The position numbers were made by a program, and so were the translations under genes. A stretch of DNA of 23,813 nt. Source: DATDVC01 sp036517695. GTDB taxonomy: Bacteria > Patescibacteriota > Minisyncoccia > Phycocordibacterales > WO2-35-19. The DNA is taken from positions 1-23,813 of the forward strand of contig DATDVC010000022.1 of assembly GCA_036517695.1 (NCBI GenBank). The letters run 5' to 3'. Of this stretch, positions 6,571 to 13,715 are shown one piece after another (positions within the stretch are counted from its first letter, which is position 1; every line of letters starts with the position of its first letter). The notes beneath the pieces were generated by a model. It made no database searches. It saw only the letters and a program-made list of their open reading frames with translations, and had not been told where the DNA came from.

Positions 6571-7707
6571 ATGGTAAATTTGGGATTTTGGGAAAATTTA
6601 AATAAACCCTTCGACAATGTTCAGGGTAAACCTATTTTGTGTTTAGCGCCTATGGCCGACGTGACAGATGTGGCGTTCAGACGCATTATTTCAAAATATT
6701 CGGATATTTCGCATGTTACTTATACGGAGTTTGTTTCGGCTGACGGCTTGATGTTGGCGCCGGAGGTGGGTCGGAAGAAACTTTTAAAAGATTTGGAATA
6801 CAGCGAGGATGAACGGCCGATCGTCGCTCAATTTTTCACCAGCCGGCCGGAGATAATGGAAAAGGCGGCAGAGCTTGCTCTCGAGCTCGGTTTTGACGGG
6901 GTGGATATCAATATGGGTTGCCCAGATAAATCTGTCGAAAAACAGGGAGCCGGGGCGGCTTTAATAAAGAACTCAAAATTGGCGCAGGAACTTATTTTAG
7001 CGGCGAAGAGAGGGGTCAGTGGCAAAATTCCTGTGTCAGTGAAAACCCGTCTTGGATACAACAAAGATGAATTGGAGGAATTTTTGCCGGCTTTGCTTGA
7101 AGCGGAACCTGCAGTAATAACGATTCATGCTCGGACCAGAAAAGAAATGTCAAAAGTCCCGGCACGGTGGGCGCGCGTTAAAAGGGCGGTGGAGATACGA
7201 GACTATTTTATGTCGCAGTTTCGGGAGAAAAGCTCTTCTTCAAAAAGTCCTCGGGTCTCCTCGTCCGTAGAAACGGACTCGGCCAGACTTTTTTCAGAAG
7301 ACTTTTCTCCCTCAAATCAAAGCAAAACCCTCATCTTTGGAAACGGCGATGTCGAAAGTATTGAAGATGCTTACAAAAAAGCAGAAGAAACTGGTTGTGA
7401 TGGAGTGATGCTCGGCCGAGCGATTTTTGGCAACCCTTTTTTGTTTGCCAGTCATGAACCAACTTGGGAAAAAAGATTGGAAGTGCTTGCCGAACACACC
7501 GCTCTCTTCGAAGAAAAACTTGGCGACATCAAAAGTTTTGCAGTAATGAAAAAACATTTCAAATCATACTTGTCCTTTGTTGCTTTGGCTAAGGAGGACC
7601 TTGCTTGGCATCAAGCGGTCAAAAATTTGCGAGAAGAATTGATGCTTGCCGAAAATGCTTCCCGCGCTGTGCGTATGGTCAATGATTTTTTGGTGAAGTA
7701 TAATTAA
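6571..7707 (+). CDS. dus: tRNA-dihydrouridine synthase
   Basis: A 378-residue FMN enzyme that reduces uridines in tRNA D-loops. The TIM-barrel start LAPMADVTDVAFRRI (25-39) and DGVDINMGCPDKSVEKQGAG with catalytic C117 are clear. ITIHARTRKE, IFGNGDVESIEDA and GCDGVMLGRAIFGNPFLF are the FMN-phosphate-binding strands. Residues ~218-247 (REKSSSSKSPRVSSSVETDS and following) are extra. They lie between barrel strands and are encoded by a long palindrome; the N-terminal NKPFDNVQGK is also repeat-like. No SD is seen. TAATAT lies 6 nt before the ATG, so the mRNA may be leaderless. A small membrane protein gene follows after 3 nt. Confidence 0.95.
   Translation: MVNLGFWENLNKPFDNVQGKPILCLAPMADVTDVAFRRIISKYSDISHVTYTEFVSADGLMLAPEVGRKKLLKDLEYSEDERPIVAQFFTSRPEIMEKAAELALELGFDGVDINMGCPDKSVEKQGAGAALIKNSKLAQELILAAKRGVSGKIPVSVKTRLGYNKDELEEFLPALLEAEPAVITIHARTRKEMSKVPARWARVKRAVEIRDYFMSQFREKSSSSKSPRVSSSVETDSARLFSEDFSPSNQSKTLIFGNGDVESIEDAYKKAEETGCDGVMLGRAIFGNPFLFASHEPTWEKRLEVLAEHTALFEEKLGDIKSFAVMKKHFKSYLSFVALAKEDLAWHQAVKNLREELMLAENASRAVRMVNDFLVKYN
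6607..6626. repeat. Repeat-like palindrome in the dus N-terminus
   Basis: CCCTTCGACAATGTTCAGGG is an imperfect palindrome encoding PFDNVQG in the N-terminal extension of Dus. It resembles the widespread short repeat CCTTCGACAAGCTCAGG seen in many bacterial genomes, recalled rather than searched. Confidence 0.4.
7223..7311. repeat. Long palindromic element inserted in frame in dus
   Basis: GGGAGAAAAG at 7223 is matched by CTTTTCTCCC ending at 7311. Further inward TCTTCT/AGAAGA, AAAAAGTC/GACTTTTTT and GTCCG-TAGAAA-CGGAC (7263-7278) pair. The ~89-nt hairpin is translated without a stop. It encodes a Ser-rich charged stretch that ordinary Dus proteins lack at this place. Confidence 0.75.
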
Positions 7708-7710
7708 CCC

Positions 7711-7941
7711 ATGGAATTTACAAACTTGCCTTTTACTTTTCCTGCAATAGAGATTTCGGGAGACTCCATTGCAAATCTTGCTTTCTTTTTGGTAGCTTTT
7801 TTTGCCGGAGTTGCTTCGGCCATATTATTTTTCCATTGGCACAAATATGGTTTAGGGGGGAAAATCTTGAAAACGATGGAAGTTTTGTATTTTGGAGTGG
7901 CGGTTATTTTGCTCTGCGGGGCATTTTTGGGATTAAACTAA
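7711..7941 (+). CDS. Small two-helix membrane protein, unknown
   Basis: A 76-residue protein with two hydrophobic helices (~20-42 and ~55-74) joined by a short basic loop (HWHKYGLGGKILKT). It starts 3 nt after dus and ends one base before the PH-domain gene, so the three are probably one transcript. No family is recognised. Tight packing between two genes, with no other frame of interest, supports it as real. Confidence 0.72.
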   Translation: MEFTNLPFTFPAIEISGDSIANLAFFLVAFFAGVASAILFFHWHKYGLGGKILKTMEVLYFGVAVILLCGAFLGLN

Positions 7942-7942
7942 A

Positions 7943-8494
7943 ATGATCAAACTTGAAGACGGAGAAAAAATAATAATGGTCGCAAGAAGGCATTGGTTTG
8001 TAATCTTGCCCAAAATATTAGGTTTTGTTTTTGGCGCTTTTATTCCACTTCTTTTATACGTTTTTTTGTTTTATGGATCACAGTTTCAATATTATTTTGA
8101 ACTCGGAGTCGGAGGCATAGAAAGACTGCTTCCCGAAAGAGTCTTGCTTTGGTATTCTCTCTGGCTCCTTCTTTTGTGGATAATATTTTTTATAGAATGG
8201 ACTGACTACTACTTGGATCTTTGGGTGGTTACCGATAGGAGGATACTTGATGTGGAGCAGAAGGGGTTTTTCCATAGGGAAGTGACAAGCTTCGGTTTTC
8301 GCCAGATACAGGACATCACAGTCGAAACAAGGGGGCTTCTGGAAACTTTTTTCAAATTTGGCACACTTCACATACAGACTGCCGGACATGACAGGGACAT
8401 AATAATAAAAGACGCGGCAAATCCAGAGGCCGTCCGCTCTCTCATTTTAGATCTTGCTAGGAAGTACGAATTTTCTGCCGATAAGCAACCATAA
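7943..8494 (+). CDS. PH-domain membrane protein (YdbS/DUF304-like)
   Basis: A 183-residue protein. Two hydrophobic segments (~18-44 and ~66-86) are followed by a bacterial PH domain (bPH2/DUF304). Its signature is DYYLDLWVVTDRRILDVEQK, then FHREVTSFGFRQIQDITVET and GTLHIQTAG. Function in this family is poorly known; membrane-associated scaffolding is usual. The stop lies 48 nt inside the 3' end of the opposite-strand PAP2 gene, so the two transcripts overlap tail to tail. Confidence 0.87.
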   Translation: MIKLEDGEKIIMVARRHWFVILPKILGFVFGAFIPLLLYVFLFYGSQFQYYFELGVGGIERLLPERVLLWYSLWLLLLWIIFFIEWTDYYLDLWVVTDRRILDVEQKGFFHREVTSFGFRQIQDITVETRGLLETFFKFGTLHIQTAGHDRDIIIKDAANPEAVRSLILDLARKYEFSADKQP

Positions 8495-8917
8495 AAACCC
8501 TATCGCATATCCAACTAGCACGTCTTTCAAATAGTGGACTTCCAGATAAAGTCGGCTGATCCCGATAAGCAAAATTAGAATAAAAAGCAAAATCACCAAA
8601 GGATTTTTTAGATGGTGTTTGTTGGATTTCCATGCGTTGTAAAGAAGAAATCCGTAAAGCGAGAGGGCAATGGCGGCGTGTCCGGATGGGAAGGAAGGGG
8701 TTATCTCCGTATAAAACGCGCCTTCCGGCCTCGGTAAGTCAAAAAAGTATTTTATTATCAAAACTGTGGCCATGCTCCCGATGACCGAAATCATCATTGG
8801 CAAAATCTTTTCTTTGTGTCCGTGCTTCCAAAACAAAAACACCGAAAGGCACAAAACTACTCCGGTAACCATATATCCACCAGCGTATGTCACTGTCAAA
8901 AACAAAAAATCAGCCAT
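8447..8917 (-). CDS. PAP2-family membrane phosphatase
   Basis: A 156-residue, ~5-helix membrane phosphatase of the PAP2 superfamily. This family dephosphorylates lipid phosphates such as undecaprenyl pyrophosphate or phosphatidic acid. All three catalytic motifs are present: K56-x6-R63-P64 (KYFFDLPRP), PSFPSGH (74-80) and SR-x5-H (121-128, SRLYLEVHYLKD). The C-terminal 48 nt overlap the PH-domain gene on the other strand. Upstream, its start faces the atp operon promoter across ~20 nt. Whether it recycles the peptidoglycan lipid carrier cannot be told from sequence. Confidence 0.9.
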   Translation of the reverse strand: MADFLFLTVTYAGGYMVTGVVLCLSVFLFWKHGHKEKILPMMISVIGSMATVLIIKYFFDLPRPEGAFYTEITPSFPSGHAAIALSLYGFLLYNAWKSNKHHLKNPLVILLFILILLIGISRLYLEVHYLKDVLVGYAIGFLWLLIGRKFVLPSKI

Positions 8918-8935
8918 GCAAAAATTATACCCATT

Positions 8936-8964
8936 TTGACTTTAAGTTGCGAACAAGATACAAT
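8936..8964 (+). promoter_or_regulatory. Main promoter of the ATP synthase operon
   Basis: TTGACT (8936-8941), a 17-nt spacer and TACAAT (8959-8964). Transcription should start near 8971, leaving a leader of about 10 nt before the ATG at 8981, with no SD. Confidence 0.7.
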
Positions 8965-8980
8965 ATCTAACTTGTTTTTT

Positions 8981-9277
8981 ATGGAAGAAGAAAATAAGAA
9001 AATTTTGGAAGAAAAGAGAGAGGTGGCAAGGAAAAAAATATATTCTCTTGCTTTCGAGATATTTATAATTTTTGGACTGCCGGCGGCGCTGGCGTTGGTC
9101 CTGGGCAAAATGTTGGATCTTTCGAGGGGCTCCCAGTTGGCGTTGCTTTTGCCGGCATTTGTGTTGAGTTGGGTTGCTTTTTTCCATAAATTCAAGAAAA
9201 TAAGCGGTGAAATAAAAGAGTTAAATCAAAAAATAAAAGAAAATAAATCAGATGAATTTTTTCCAGATCAAAAGTGA
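8981..9277 (+). CDS. AtpZ/AtpI-like ATP synthase accessory protein
   Basis: A 98-residue protein with a charged N-terminus (MEEENKKILEEKREVARKKI), two TM helices (~25-43 and ~50-68) and a charged tail. The size, two-helix layout and place as first gene of the atp operon match the AtpZ/AtpI proteins thought to help c-ring assembly or Mg2+ supply. An in-frame extension upstream is rejected because the operon promoter lies inside it. The end overlaps atpB by 26 nt, so translation is probably coupled. Confidence 0.75.
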   Translation: MEEENKKILEEKREVARKKIYSLAFEIFIIFGLPAALALVLGKMLDLSRGSQLALLLPAFVLSWVAFFHKFKKISGEIKELNQKIKENKSDEFFPDQK

Positions 9278-10037
9278 AATACCCAATGTGGCTCCGGATA
9301 TCGTATTTAATTTTTACGGATGGCCGGTATCAAACTCTTTCTTACTTTCTTTTTTGGTAACTATTTTGTTTGTCTTTTTGGTTTTTTATACAAAACATGC
9401 TCTAAAAAAGAGCTATGGTAGTTTTCTTGCTGTGGTTGAAATGTTCTATGAAGTTTTGTCTACTTTTCTTAAAAAGCTAGGTGGAAGCTCTGCTCAAGCA
9501 AAATTAATTTTTCCCATTTCCGCCTCCATTTTTGCTTTTGTGGCGGTTTCCAACCTCATTTCCATAATTCCCGGACTCTCAAGTTTTTCTTACAACGGCA
9601 TTTCAATTTTTCGCACCCCTACTGCAGATTTCAATACCACTTTCGGCATCGCCCTCGGAATGATACTCATAATAAACGCCATAGCCCTCAAGGATTTTGG
9701 TTTTGTGGAGTATTTCAGCAAATTTTTCCAATTCAAGCAGGTTTTCCTGGGTTTCAAATCTGGGATAAAAGATGGCCTTTTTGCAATCATAAATTTTGGC
9801 ATCGGGCTTCTTGACATAATCTCCGAATTAGCGAAAATAATATCGCTTTCTTTGCGTTTGTTTGGAAACATTTACGCCGGAGAGGTTCTTATCGTCGTTT
9901 TGTTTGGGGCGCTGGCTTTCGTTGCTCCGACTTTGTGGATGTCCATGTCTCTTTTGTTTGGACTGGTGCAGGCGGTCGTATTTTCTTCTCTTATAACAGT
10001 GTATTATGCTCAAGCCAGAAAACCCGATGAAGGCTAA
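9252..10037 (+). CDS. atpB: ATP synthase F0 subunit a
   Basis: A 261-residue integral membrane stator subunit that forms the ion half-channels against the c ring. Five to six hydrophobic segments are visible. The essential arginine is R202 in SLSLRLFGNIYAGE. The last helix (SLLFGLVQAVVFSSLITVYY) carries the conserved Q and Y. An N-terminal NVAPDIVFNFYGWPVSNSF matches the usual subunit a start. The ATG overlaps the preceding gene by 26 nt. Confidence 0.96.
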   Translation: MNFFQIKSEIPNVAPDIVFNFYGWPVSNSFLLSFLVTILFVFLVFYTKHALKKSYGSFLAVVEMFYEVLSTFLKKLGGSSAQAKLIFPISASIFAFVAVSNLISIIPGLSSFSYNGISIFRTPTADFNTTFGIALGMILIINAIALKDFGFVEYFSKFFQFKQVFLGFKSGIKDGLFAIINFGIGLLDIISELAKIISLSLRLFGNIYAGEVLIVVLFGALAFVAPTLWMSMSLLFGLVQAVVFSSLITVYYAQARKPDEG

Positions 10038-10053
10038 AAACCTTTTCGATGTT

Positions 10054-10059
10054 TATAAT
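10054..10059 (+). promoter_or_regulatory. Possible internal promoter before atpE
   Basis: TATAAT lies in the only sizeable gap of the operon (10038-10084), about 25 nt before the atpE ATG. A good -35 box is lacking. It might raise c-subunit expression, which is needed in many copies per complex. Confidence 0.3.
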
Positions 10060-10084
10060 TTATTAGTTTATTTGTAAAAATAGT

Positions 10085-10318
10085 ATGGAACAAACAGCAT
10101 TTTTAACAGTTGAAGCGGCAAGAATGATCGCAAAAGGGGTCATCGCTCTTTCCATGGTTGGTACGGCGATTGGTGAAGGTATGGTTGTAGCCAAAGCTCT
10201 CGAGTCGATAGGAAGAAATCCAGCCGAGACCGATTCCATTTTTAGCAAGATGATCATCGGTGTTGCCATGTGTGAATCTACGGCTATATACGCCTTAGTT
10301 ATGTTCTTCATTATATAA
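10085..10318 (+). CDS. atpE: ATP synthase F0 subunit c, two-carboxylate Na+-type
   Basis: A 77-residue two-helix hairpin forming the rotor ring. The loop SIGRNPAE contains the conserved R-N/Q-P (44-46). The ion site in helix 2 reads VAMCESTAIYALV: E64, S65, T66 and Y69 match the Na+-binding signature of Ilyobacter/Fusobacterium c subunits. Helix 1 has E31 (AIGEGMVVA) where Na+ types usually have Gln. Two carboxylates per subunit are known from the Fusobacterium nucleatum c ring, which is Na+-coupled. Na+ coupling here is therefore a good inference but not proven. Confidence 0.95.
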   Translation: MEQTAFLTVEAARMIAKGVIALSMVGTAIGEGMVVAKALESIGRNPAETDSIFSKMIIGVAMCESTAIYALVMFFII

Positions 10319-10341
10319 GTTTAATTCCTAAGAGAGATCAA

Positions 10342-10839
10342 ATGATTTTTGAAGTATTGGCTAAAATAGGTTTTAACTGGAAGTTGGCTTTGGCCAACAT
10401 GGTCAATTTTCTTATTATTTTTTGGATTCTTAAAAAGTTTTTGTGGTCTCCGCTTGAGGAAGCGATAGAGGAAAGAAAAAAGAAAGTTGAAGAAAGCGTG
10501 TTTTCTGCGAGGCAAGCCGAAGAAAAATTAGAAAGAGCCGAAACTGATAGCAAGGCGGTATTAGTGGAAGCGCACAAAAAAGCAAAACACGTTACAGATC
10601 GCGCCGAAGAAAAAGGCAATGAGATCGTGCTCCACTTCCAATCGGAGGCTCAAAAGGAGAAGGAACGCATAATCAAAGATGGAATGGAAGAAATTTCAAG
10701 AAAGGAAAGGGAGGCCAGGACAAGGATACACGAAGAAGCGGCGGACTTAATTGTTTCCGGGGCTCAAAAGCTTATTGACGAAGATTTGAGCGAGGAAACA
10801 AAAACCTCTTTTGCTCGAAAAATGGCGTCTTATTCCTAA
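10342..10839 (+). CDS. atpF: ATP synthase F0 subunit b
   Basis: A 165-residue peripheral stalk subunit. One N-terminal TM helix (~15-33, LALANMVNFLIIFWILKKFL) is followed by PLEEAIEERKKKVEESV. A long charged coiled coil reaches residue ~145. The final segment (AADLIVSGAQKLIDEDL) is the usual delta-contacting end. AGAGAG-like purines ~10 nt before the ATG may serve as a weak SD. It is followed closely by atpH. Confidence 0.95.
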   Translation: MIFEVLAKIGFNWKLALANMVNFLIIFWILKKFLWSPLEEAIEERKKKVEESVFSARQAEEKLERAETDSKAVLVEAHKKAKHVTDRAEEKGNEIVLHFQSEAQKEKERIIKDGMEEISRKEREARTRIHEEAADLIVSGAQKLIDEDLSEETKTSFARKMASYS

Positions 10840-10852
10840 TTTCTAGACGCCA

Positions 10853-11248
10853 ATGATTTCACACAAAATTATCGCAAAGCTGTTAGAAGACGTGGCAGGA
10901 AGTGATTTGCCTGGAGCAGACGAAAAAATTTTCGCTTTTTTGAAGAAGAACAAACTTTTGGGCTTGTTTCCTAAGGCGGAACGCGTGATTTCTCTCAAAA
11001 GGGAGCGGGAGGGTGATTTGAAATTTTTGAAAATAAAAACAAGGAGAAATTCAGACATGGACAGCGCTTCCATCGAAAAAATAAAAAAAGCTCTTTCTGT
11101 GCCGGCGGGTGCCGGGATCTCAATTTTTGAAGACCCTCTGGTCAGCGCGGGTTTTCTGGCTTCTTATAACGGTATGATTTTTGATGGCAGGGTAGGAGAG
11201 ATGGCTGGCGCTTTTTCTAAAAAATTAAAAGAAGGCATTAATAGATAA
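10853..11248 (+). CDS. atpH: ATP synthase F1 subunit delta, short form
   Basis: A 131-residue protein between atpF and atpA, where delta (OSCP) belongs. The C-terminal part SAGFLASYNGMIFDGRVGEM, then AGAFSKKLKEGI, matches the delta C-terminal hairpin, where many homologues read GG-hxh-x-G-xxxhDxS. Typical delta is ~175-180 residues with a six-helix N-terminal domain that binds alpha. Here only ~45-50 residues precede the middle region, so that domain is reduced. The assignment relies on position plus the C-terminal motif. Confidence 0.82.
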   Translation: MISHKIIAKLLEDVAGSDLPGADEKIFAFLKKNKLLGLFPKAERVISLKREREGDLKFLKIKTRRNSDMDSASIEKIKKALSVPAGAGISIFEDPLVSAGFLASYNGMIFDGRVGEMAGAFSKKLKEGINR

Positions 11249-11258
11249 TAAATTTCAG

Positions 11259-12761
11259 ATGAAAACCGAAAGTTTGATAGAAAATCTAAAAAAGAAAATA
11301 TCCGAGTTCAAACCGGAACCGGAGCTTCAGGAAGCTGGGAGTGTTGTCGAAGTCTATGACTCGGTGGCAAAAATTTCCGGGCTCTTTGGCGCAAAAGCTT
11401 CCGAAAAGCTGATCTTTGAATCTGGCGCGGTAGGCCTTGCCCTCAACTTGGAAGAAGATTTCGTCGGTGCGGTAATTTTGGACGCCAATGCAAAAATAAA
11501 AGAAGGCGACACGGTAAAAAGGACCGGAAAAGTTCTTTCGGTGCCGGTCGGAGAGGCATTTTTGGGTAGGGTTGTGGACGCTCTTTTGAGGCCGATTGAT
11601 GAAGGCGGAGAGATCGGCGCCGATGCCGAATATTTGGTCGAAAGACAGGCCCCAGGCGTGATGGAGCGCGAACCTGTTTCTGTCTCTTTGGAAACCGGTA
11701 TAAAAGCCATTGACTCCATGATCCCAATAGGTCGAGGCCAGAGGGAGCTTATAATTGGCGATCGGCAAACCGGTAAAACCGCGATTGCTTTGGACGCCAT
11801 AGTCAATCAAAAAGGCAAAAATGTAATTTGTATTTATGTTGCAATAGGTCAGAAGAAATCAAAAACTGCCAGAGTTGTAAATTTTCTGAAAGAGCGGGAT
11901 GCTCTCTCTTACACTACGGTAGTTTTGGCTGGGAGCTCTGATGGCGCGCCTTTTTCTTTTGTTGCGCCATACTCTGCCACTGCTCTTGCGGAATATTTTA
12001 TGGACAAGGGCAAGGATGTGCTAATAGTCTATGATGATCTTTCAAAACATGCTGTCGCTTACAGAGAAATGTCCCTTTTGCTTAGAAGGCCTCCCGGGCG
12101 AGAGGCTTATCCTGGCGATGTCTTCTATCTACATTCTCGCCTTTTGGAAAGAGCTTCAAGAAGGTCGCAAGAATTTGGGGGAGGGTCAATCACTGCCCTG
12201 CCGATCATTGAAACTCAAGCCGGAGACATAAGCGCCTATATTCCGACCAATGTCATATCCATAACGGATGGACAGATTTTCCTTGAAAGCTCGCTTTTCA
12301 ACAAGGGTGTGAGGCCGGCAATCAACGTAGGCCAATCGGTTTCTCGAGTGGGGAGCAGTGCTCAAATAAAATCGATGAAGAAATCCTCCGGTCGTTTGAA
12401 GCTTGATTTGGCTCAATACAGAGAGCTTGAAAGCTTTTCTCAATTTGCGAGCGATCTGGAGGAAGAAACAAAAAAAGTTTTAGAGAGGGGTAGGAGAGTC
12501 ACTGAACTTTTGAAGCAAAAGAACGGCTCGCCGTTGAGAGTGGGCGCCCAAGTTGCTTTGTTTTATGCCGTGAATGGCGGTTATTTGGACAACGTCGATG
12601 TTGGCGCCGTAAAAAAATGGGAAAAAGAATTTTTGGAACTCCTGATTTCTTCCGAAGAGGGACTGCTCTCAAAAATAGAATCTCTGTGGGACGAAGAAAC
12701 AGAAAAGATGCTGAAGGAATTTGTCGAAGGATTTTCGATGGCAATAAGCGAATCAAAATAA
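11259..12761 (+). CDS. atpA: ATP synthase F1 subunit alpha
   Basis: A 500-residue regulatory nucleotide-binding subunit of the F1 hexamer. The P-loop is GDRQTGKT (167-174). Other family marks are SGAVGLALNLEEDFVGAVIL, ETGIKAIDSMIPIGRGQREL, LRRPPGREAYPGDVFYLHSR and PTNVISITDGQIFLE. The catalytic arginine finger is within AINVGQSVSRVGSSAQ. The C-terminal helical domain is complete. It begins 10 nt after atpH and ends 6 nt before atpG. Confidence 0.98.
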   Translation: MKTESLIENLKKKISEFKPEPELQEAGSVVEVYDSVAKISGLFGAKASEKLIFESGAVGLALNLEEDFVGAVILDANAKIKEGDTVKRTGKVLSVPVGEAFLGRVVDALLRPIDEGGEIGADAEYLVERQAPGVMEREPVSVSLETGIKAIDSMIPIGRGQRELIIGDRQTGKTAIALDAIVNQKGKNVICIYVAIGQKKSKTARVVNFLKERDALSYTTVVLAGSSDGAPFSFVAPYSATALAEYFMDKGKDVLIVYDDLSKHAVAYREMSLLLRRPPGREAYPGDVFYLHSRLLERASRRSQEFGGGSITALPIIETQAGDISAYIPTNVISITDGQIFLESSLFNKGVRPAINVGQSVSRVGSSAQIKSMKKSSGRLKLDLAQYRELESFSQFASDLEEETKKVLERGRRVTELLKQKNGSPLRVGAQVALFYAVNGGYLDNVDVGAVKKWEKEFLELLISSEEGLLSKIESLWDEETEKMLKEFVEGFSMAISESK

Positions 12762-12767
12762 AGTAAA

Positions 12768-13688
12768 ATGGCTGAAAACATCAAACAGTTAAAACAGAAA
12801 ATAAAATCAGTAAAATCTTTGCAAAAGATAACGAAGGCCATGGAAATGATAGCCAGAGCCAAGATGAAGAAGTCAATAAACGACGCTCTCCTAACTAGGA
12901 CGTATGCAACTCTTGCCCTGGAACTTTTGGTCAACATATCTTACGACATATTCCACAAAAATGTTTTTCTGGATGCCAGAAGCGAAGAAGGAAAGATTTT
13001 GGTTATTTATATAGCGAGCGACAAAGGCTTGTGTGGCGGATACAATACGCAGATATTGAAAGCGGCAAAAAAATATTTCTCTTCTCATCATTACAAAGAT
13101 GAAAAAGTGGAGTATGTTACGATAGGAAAATATGCGGAGATCCACGCAAGAAAGCTTCCGGGCAAAATACTGCAGTCTTTCGGTGATTTCAAAGAAGTAA
13201 ATTCTTTTTCAGGAGGAAAGAAAATATACGATTTTATTCTTTCAGAATATGCGACTCGAAAATATAAGAAAGCGTTGATAATTTACACCAACTATCTTTC
13301 TGTTTTTTCCCGTGAGCCAGCTGTGAGGGAGCTTCTTCCTGTTTCGGAAAAAAGTCTTAAAAATATGATAGAACATTTGGGTGGAGTTGAAGACGACATA
13401 AAGATTAGATCGCTTAAAGACAGGGGTTTCAAAAGATATTTATACGAGCCTTCGCCGGAGACGGTGCTTGATCTGATTGTGCCAGAATTGGTTTCCATTC
13501 AAATTTTTCAGTCGATACTTGAGTCGAGAGCAAGTGAAGAGTCGGGTCGCATGGTTGCCATGAAGTCAGCAAGCGAAAACGGGGAAAAGATAGGCAAAGA
13601 ACTCGAGATTACTTACAACCGAGCTCGCCAGGCGGCGATAACCAAGGAAATAATAGAAATATCTTCCGCGGCTGAAGCCATAAGTTAA
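12768..13688 (+). CDS. atpG: ATP synthase F1 subunit gamma
   Basis: A 306-residue central shaft. The N-terminal helix IKQLKQKIKSVKSLQKITKA, then MEMIARAKMKK, and the SDKGLCGGYN segment are diagnostic. The C-terminal helix (ASEESGRMVAMKSASENG, then ELEITYNRARQAAITKEIIE) penetrates the alpha/beta ring. The length is normal. It lies between atpA and atpD as in most bacteria. Confidence 0.97.
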   Translation: MAENIKQLKQKIKSVKSLQKITKAMEMIARAKMKKSINDALLTRTYATLALELLVNISYDIFHKNVFLDARSEEGKILVIYIASDKGLCGGYNTQILKAAKKYFSSHHYKDEKVEYVTIGKYAEIHARKLPGKILQSFGDFKEVNSFSGGKKIYDFILSEYATRKYKKALIIYTNYLSVFSREPAVRELLPVSEKSLKNMIEHLGGVEDDIKIRSLKDRGFKRYLYEPSPETVLDLIVPELVSIQIFQSILESRASEESGRMVAMKSASENGEKIGKELEITYNRARQAAITKEIIEISSAAEAIS

Positions 13689-13715
13689 ACTTTAAAAGCA
13701 TTAACAATATTTAGA

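Noticed and set aside
11286..11810. Long minus-strand open frames opposite atpA, and similar ones opposite serS (2653-3264)
   Set aside because: They lie fully within highly conserved genes, have no start signals and no family features; they are antisense shadows.
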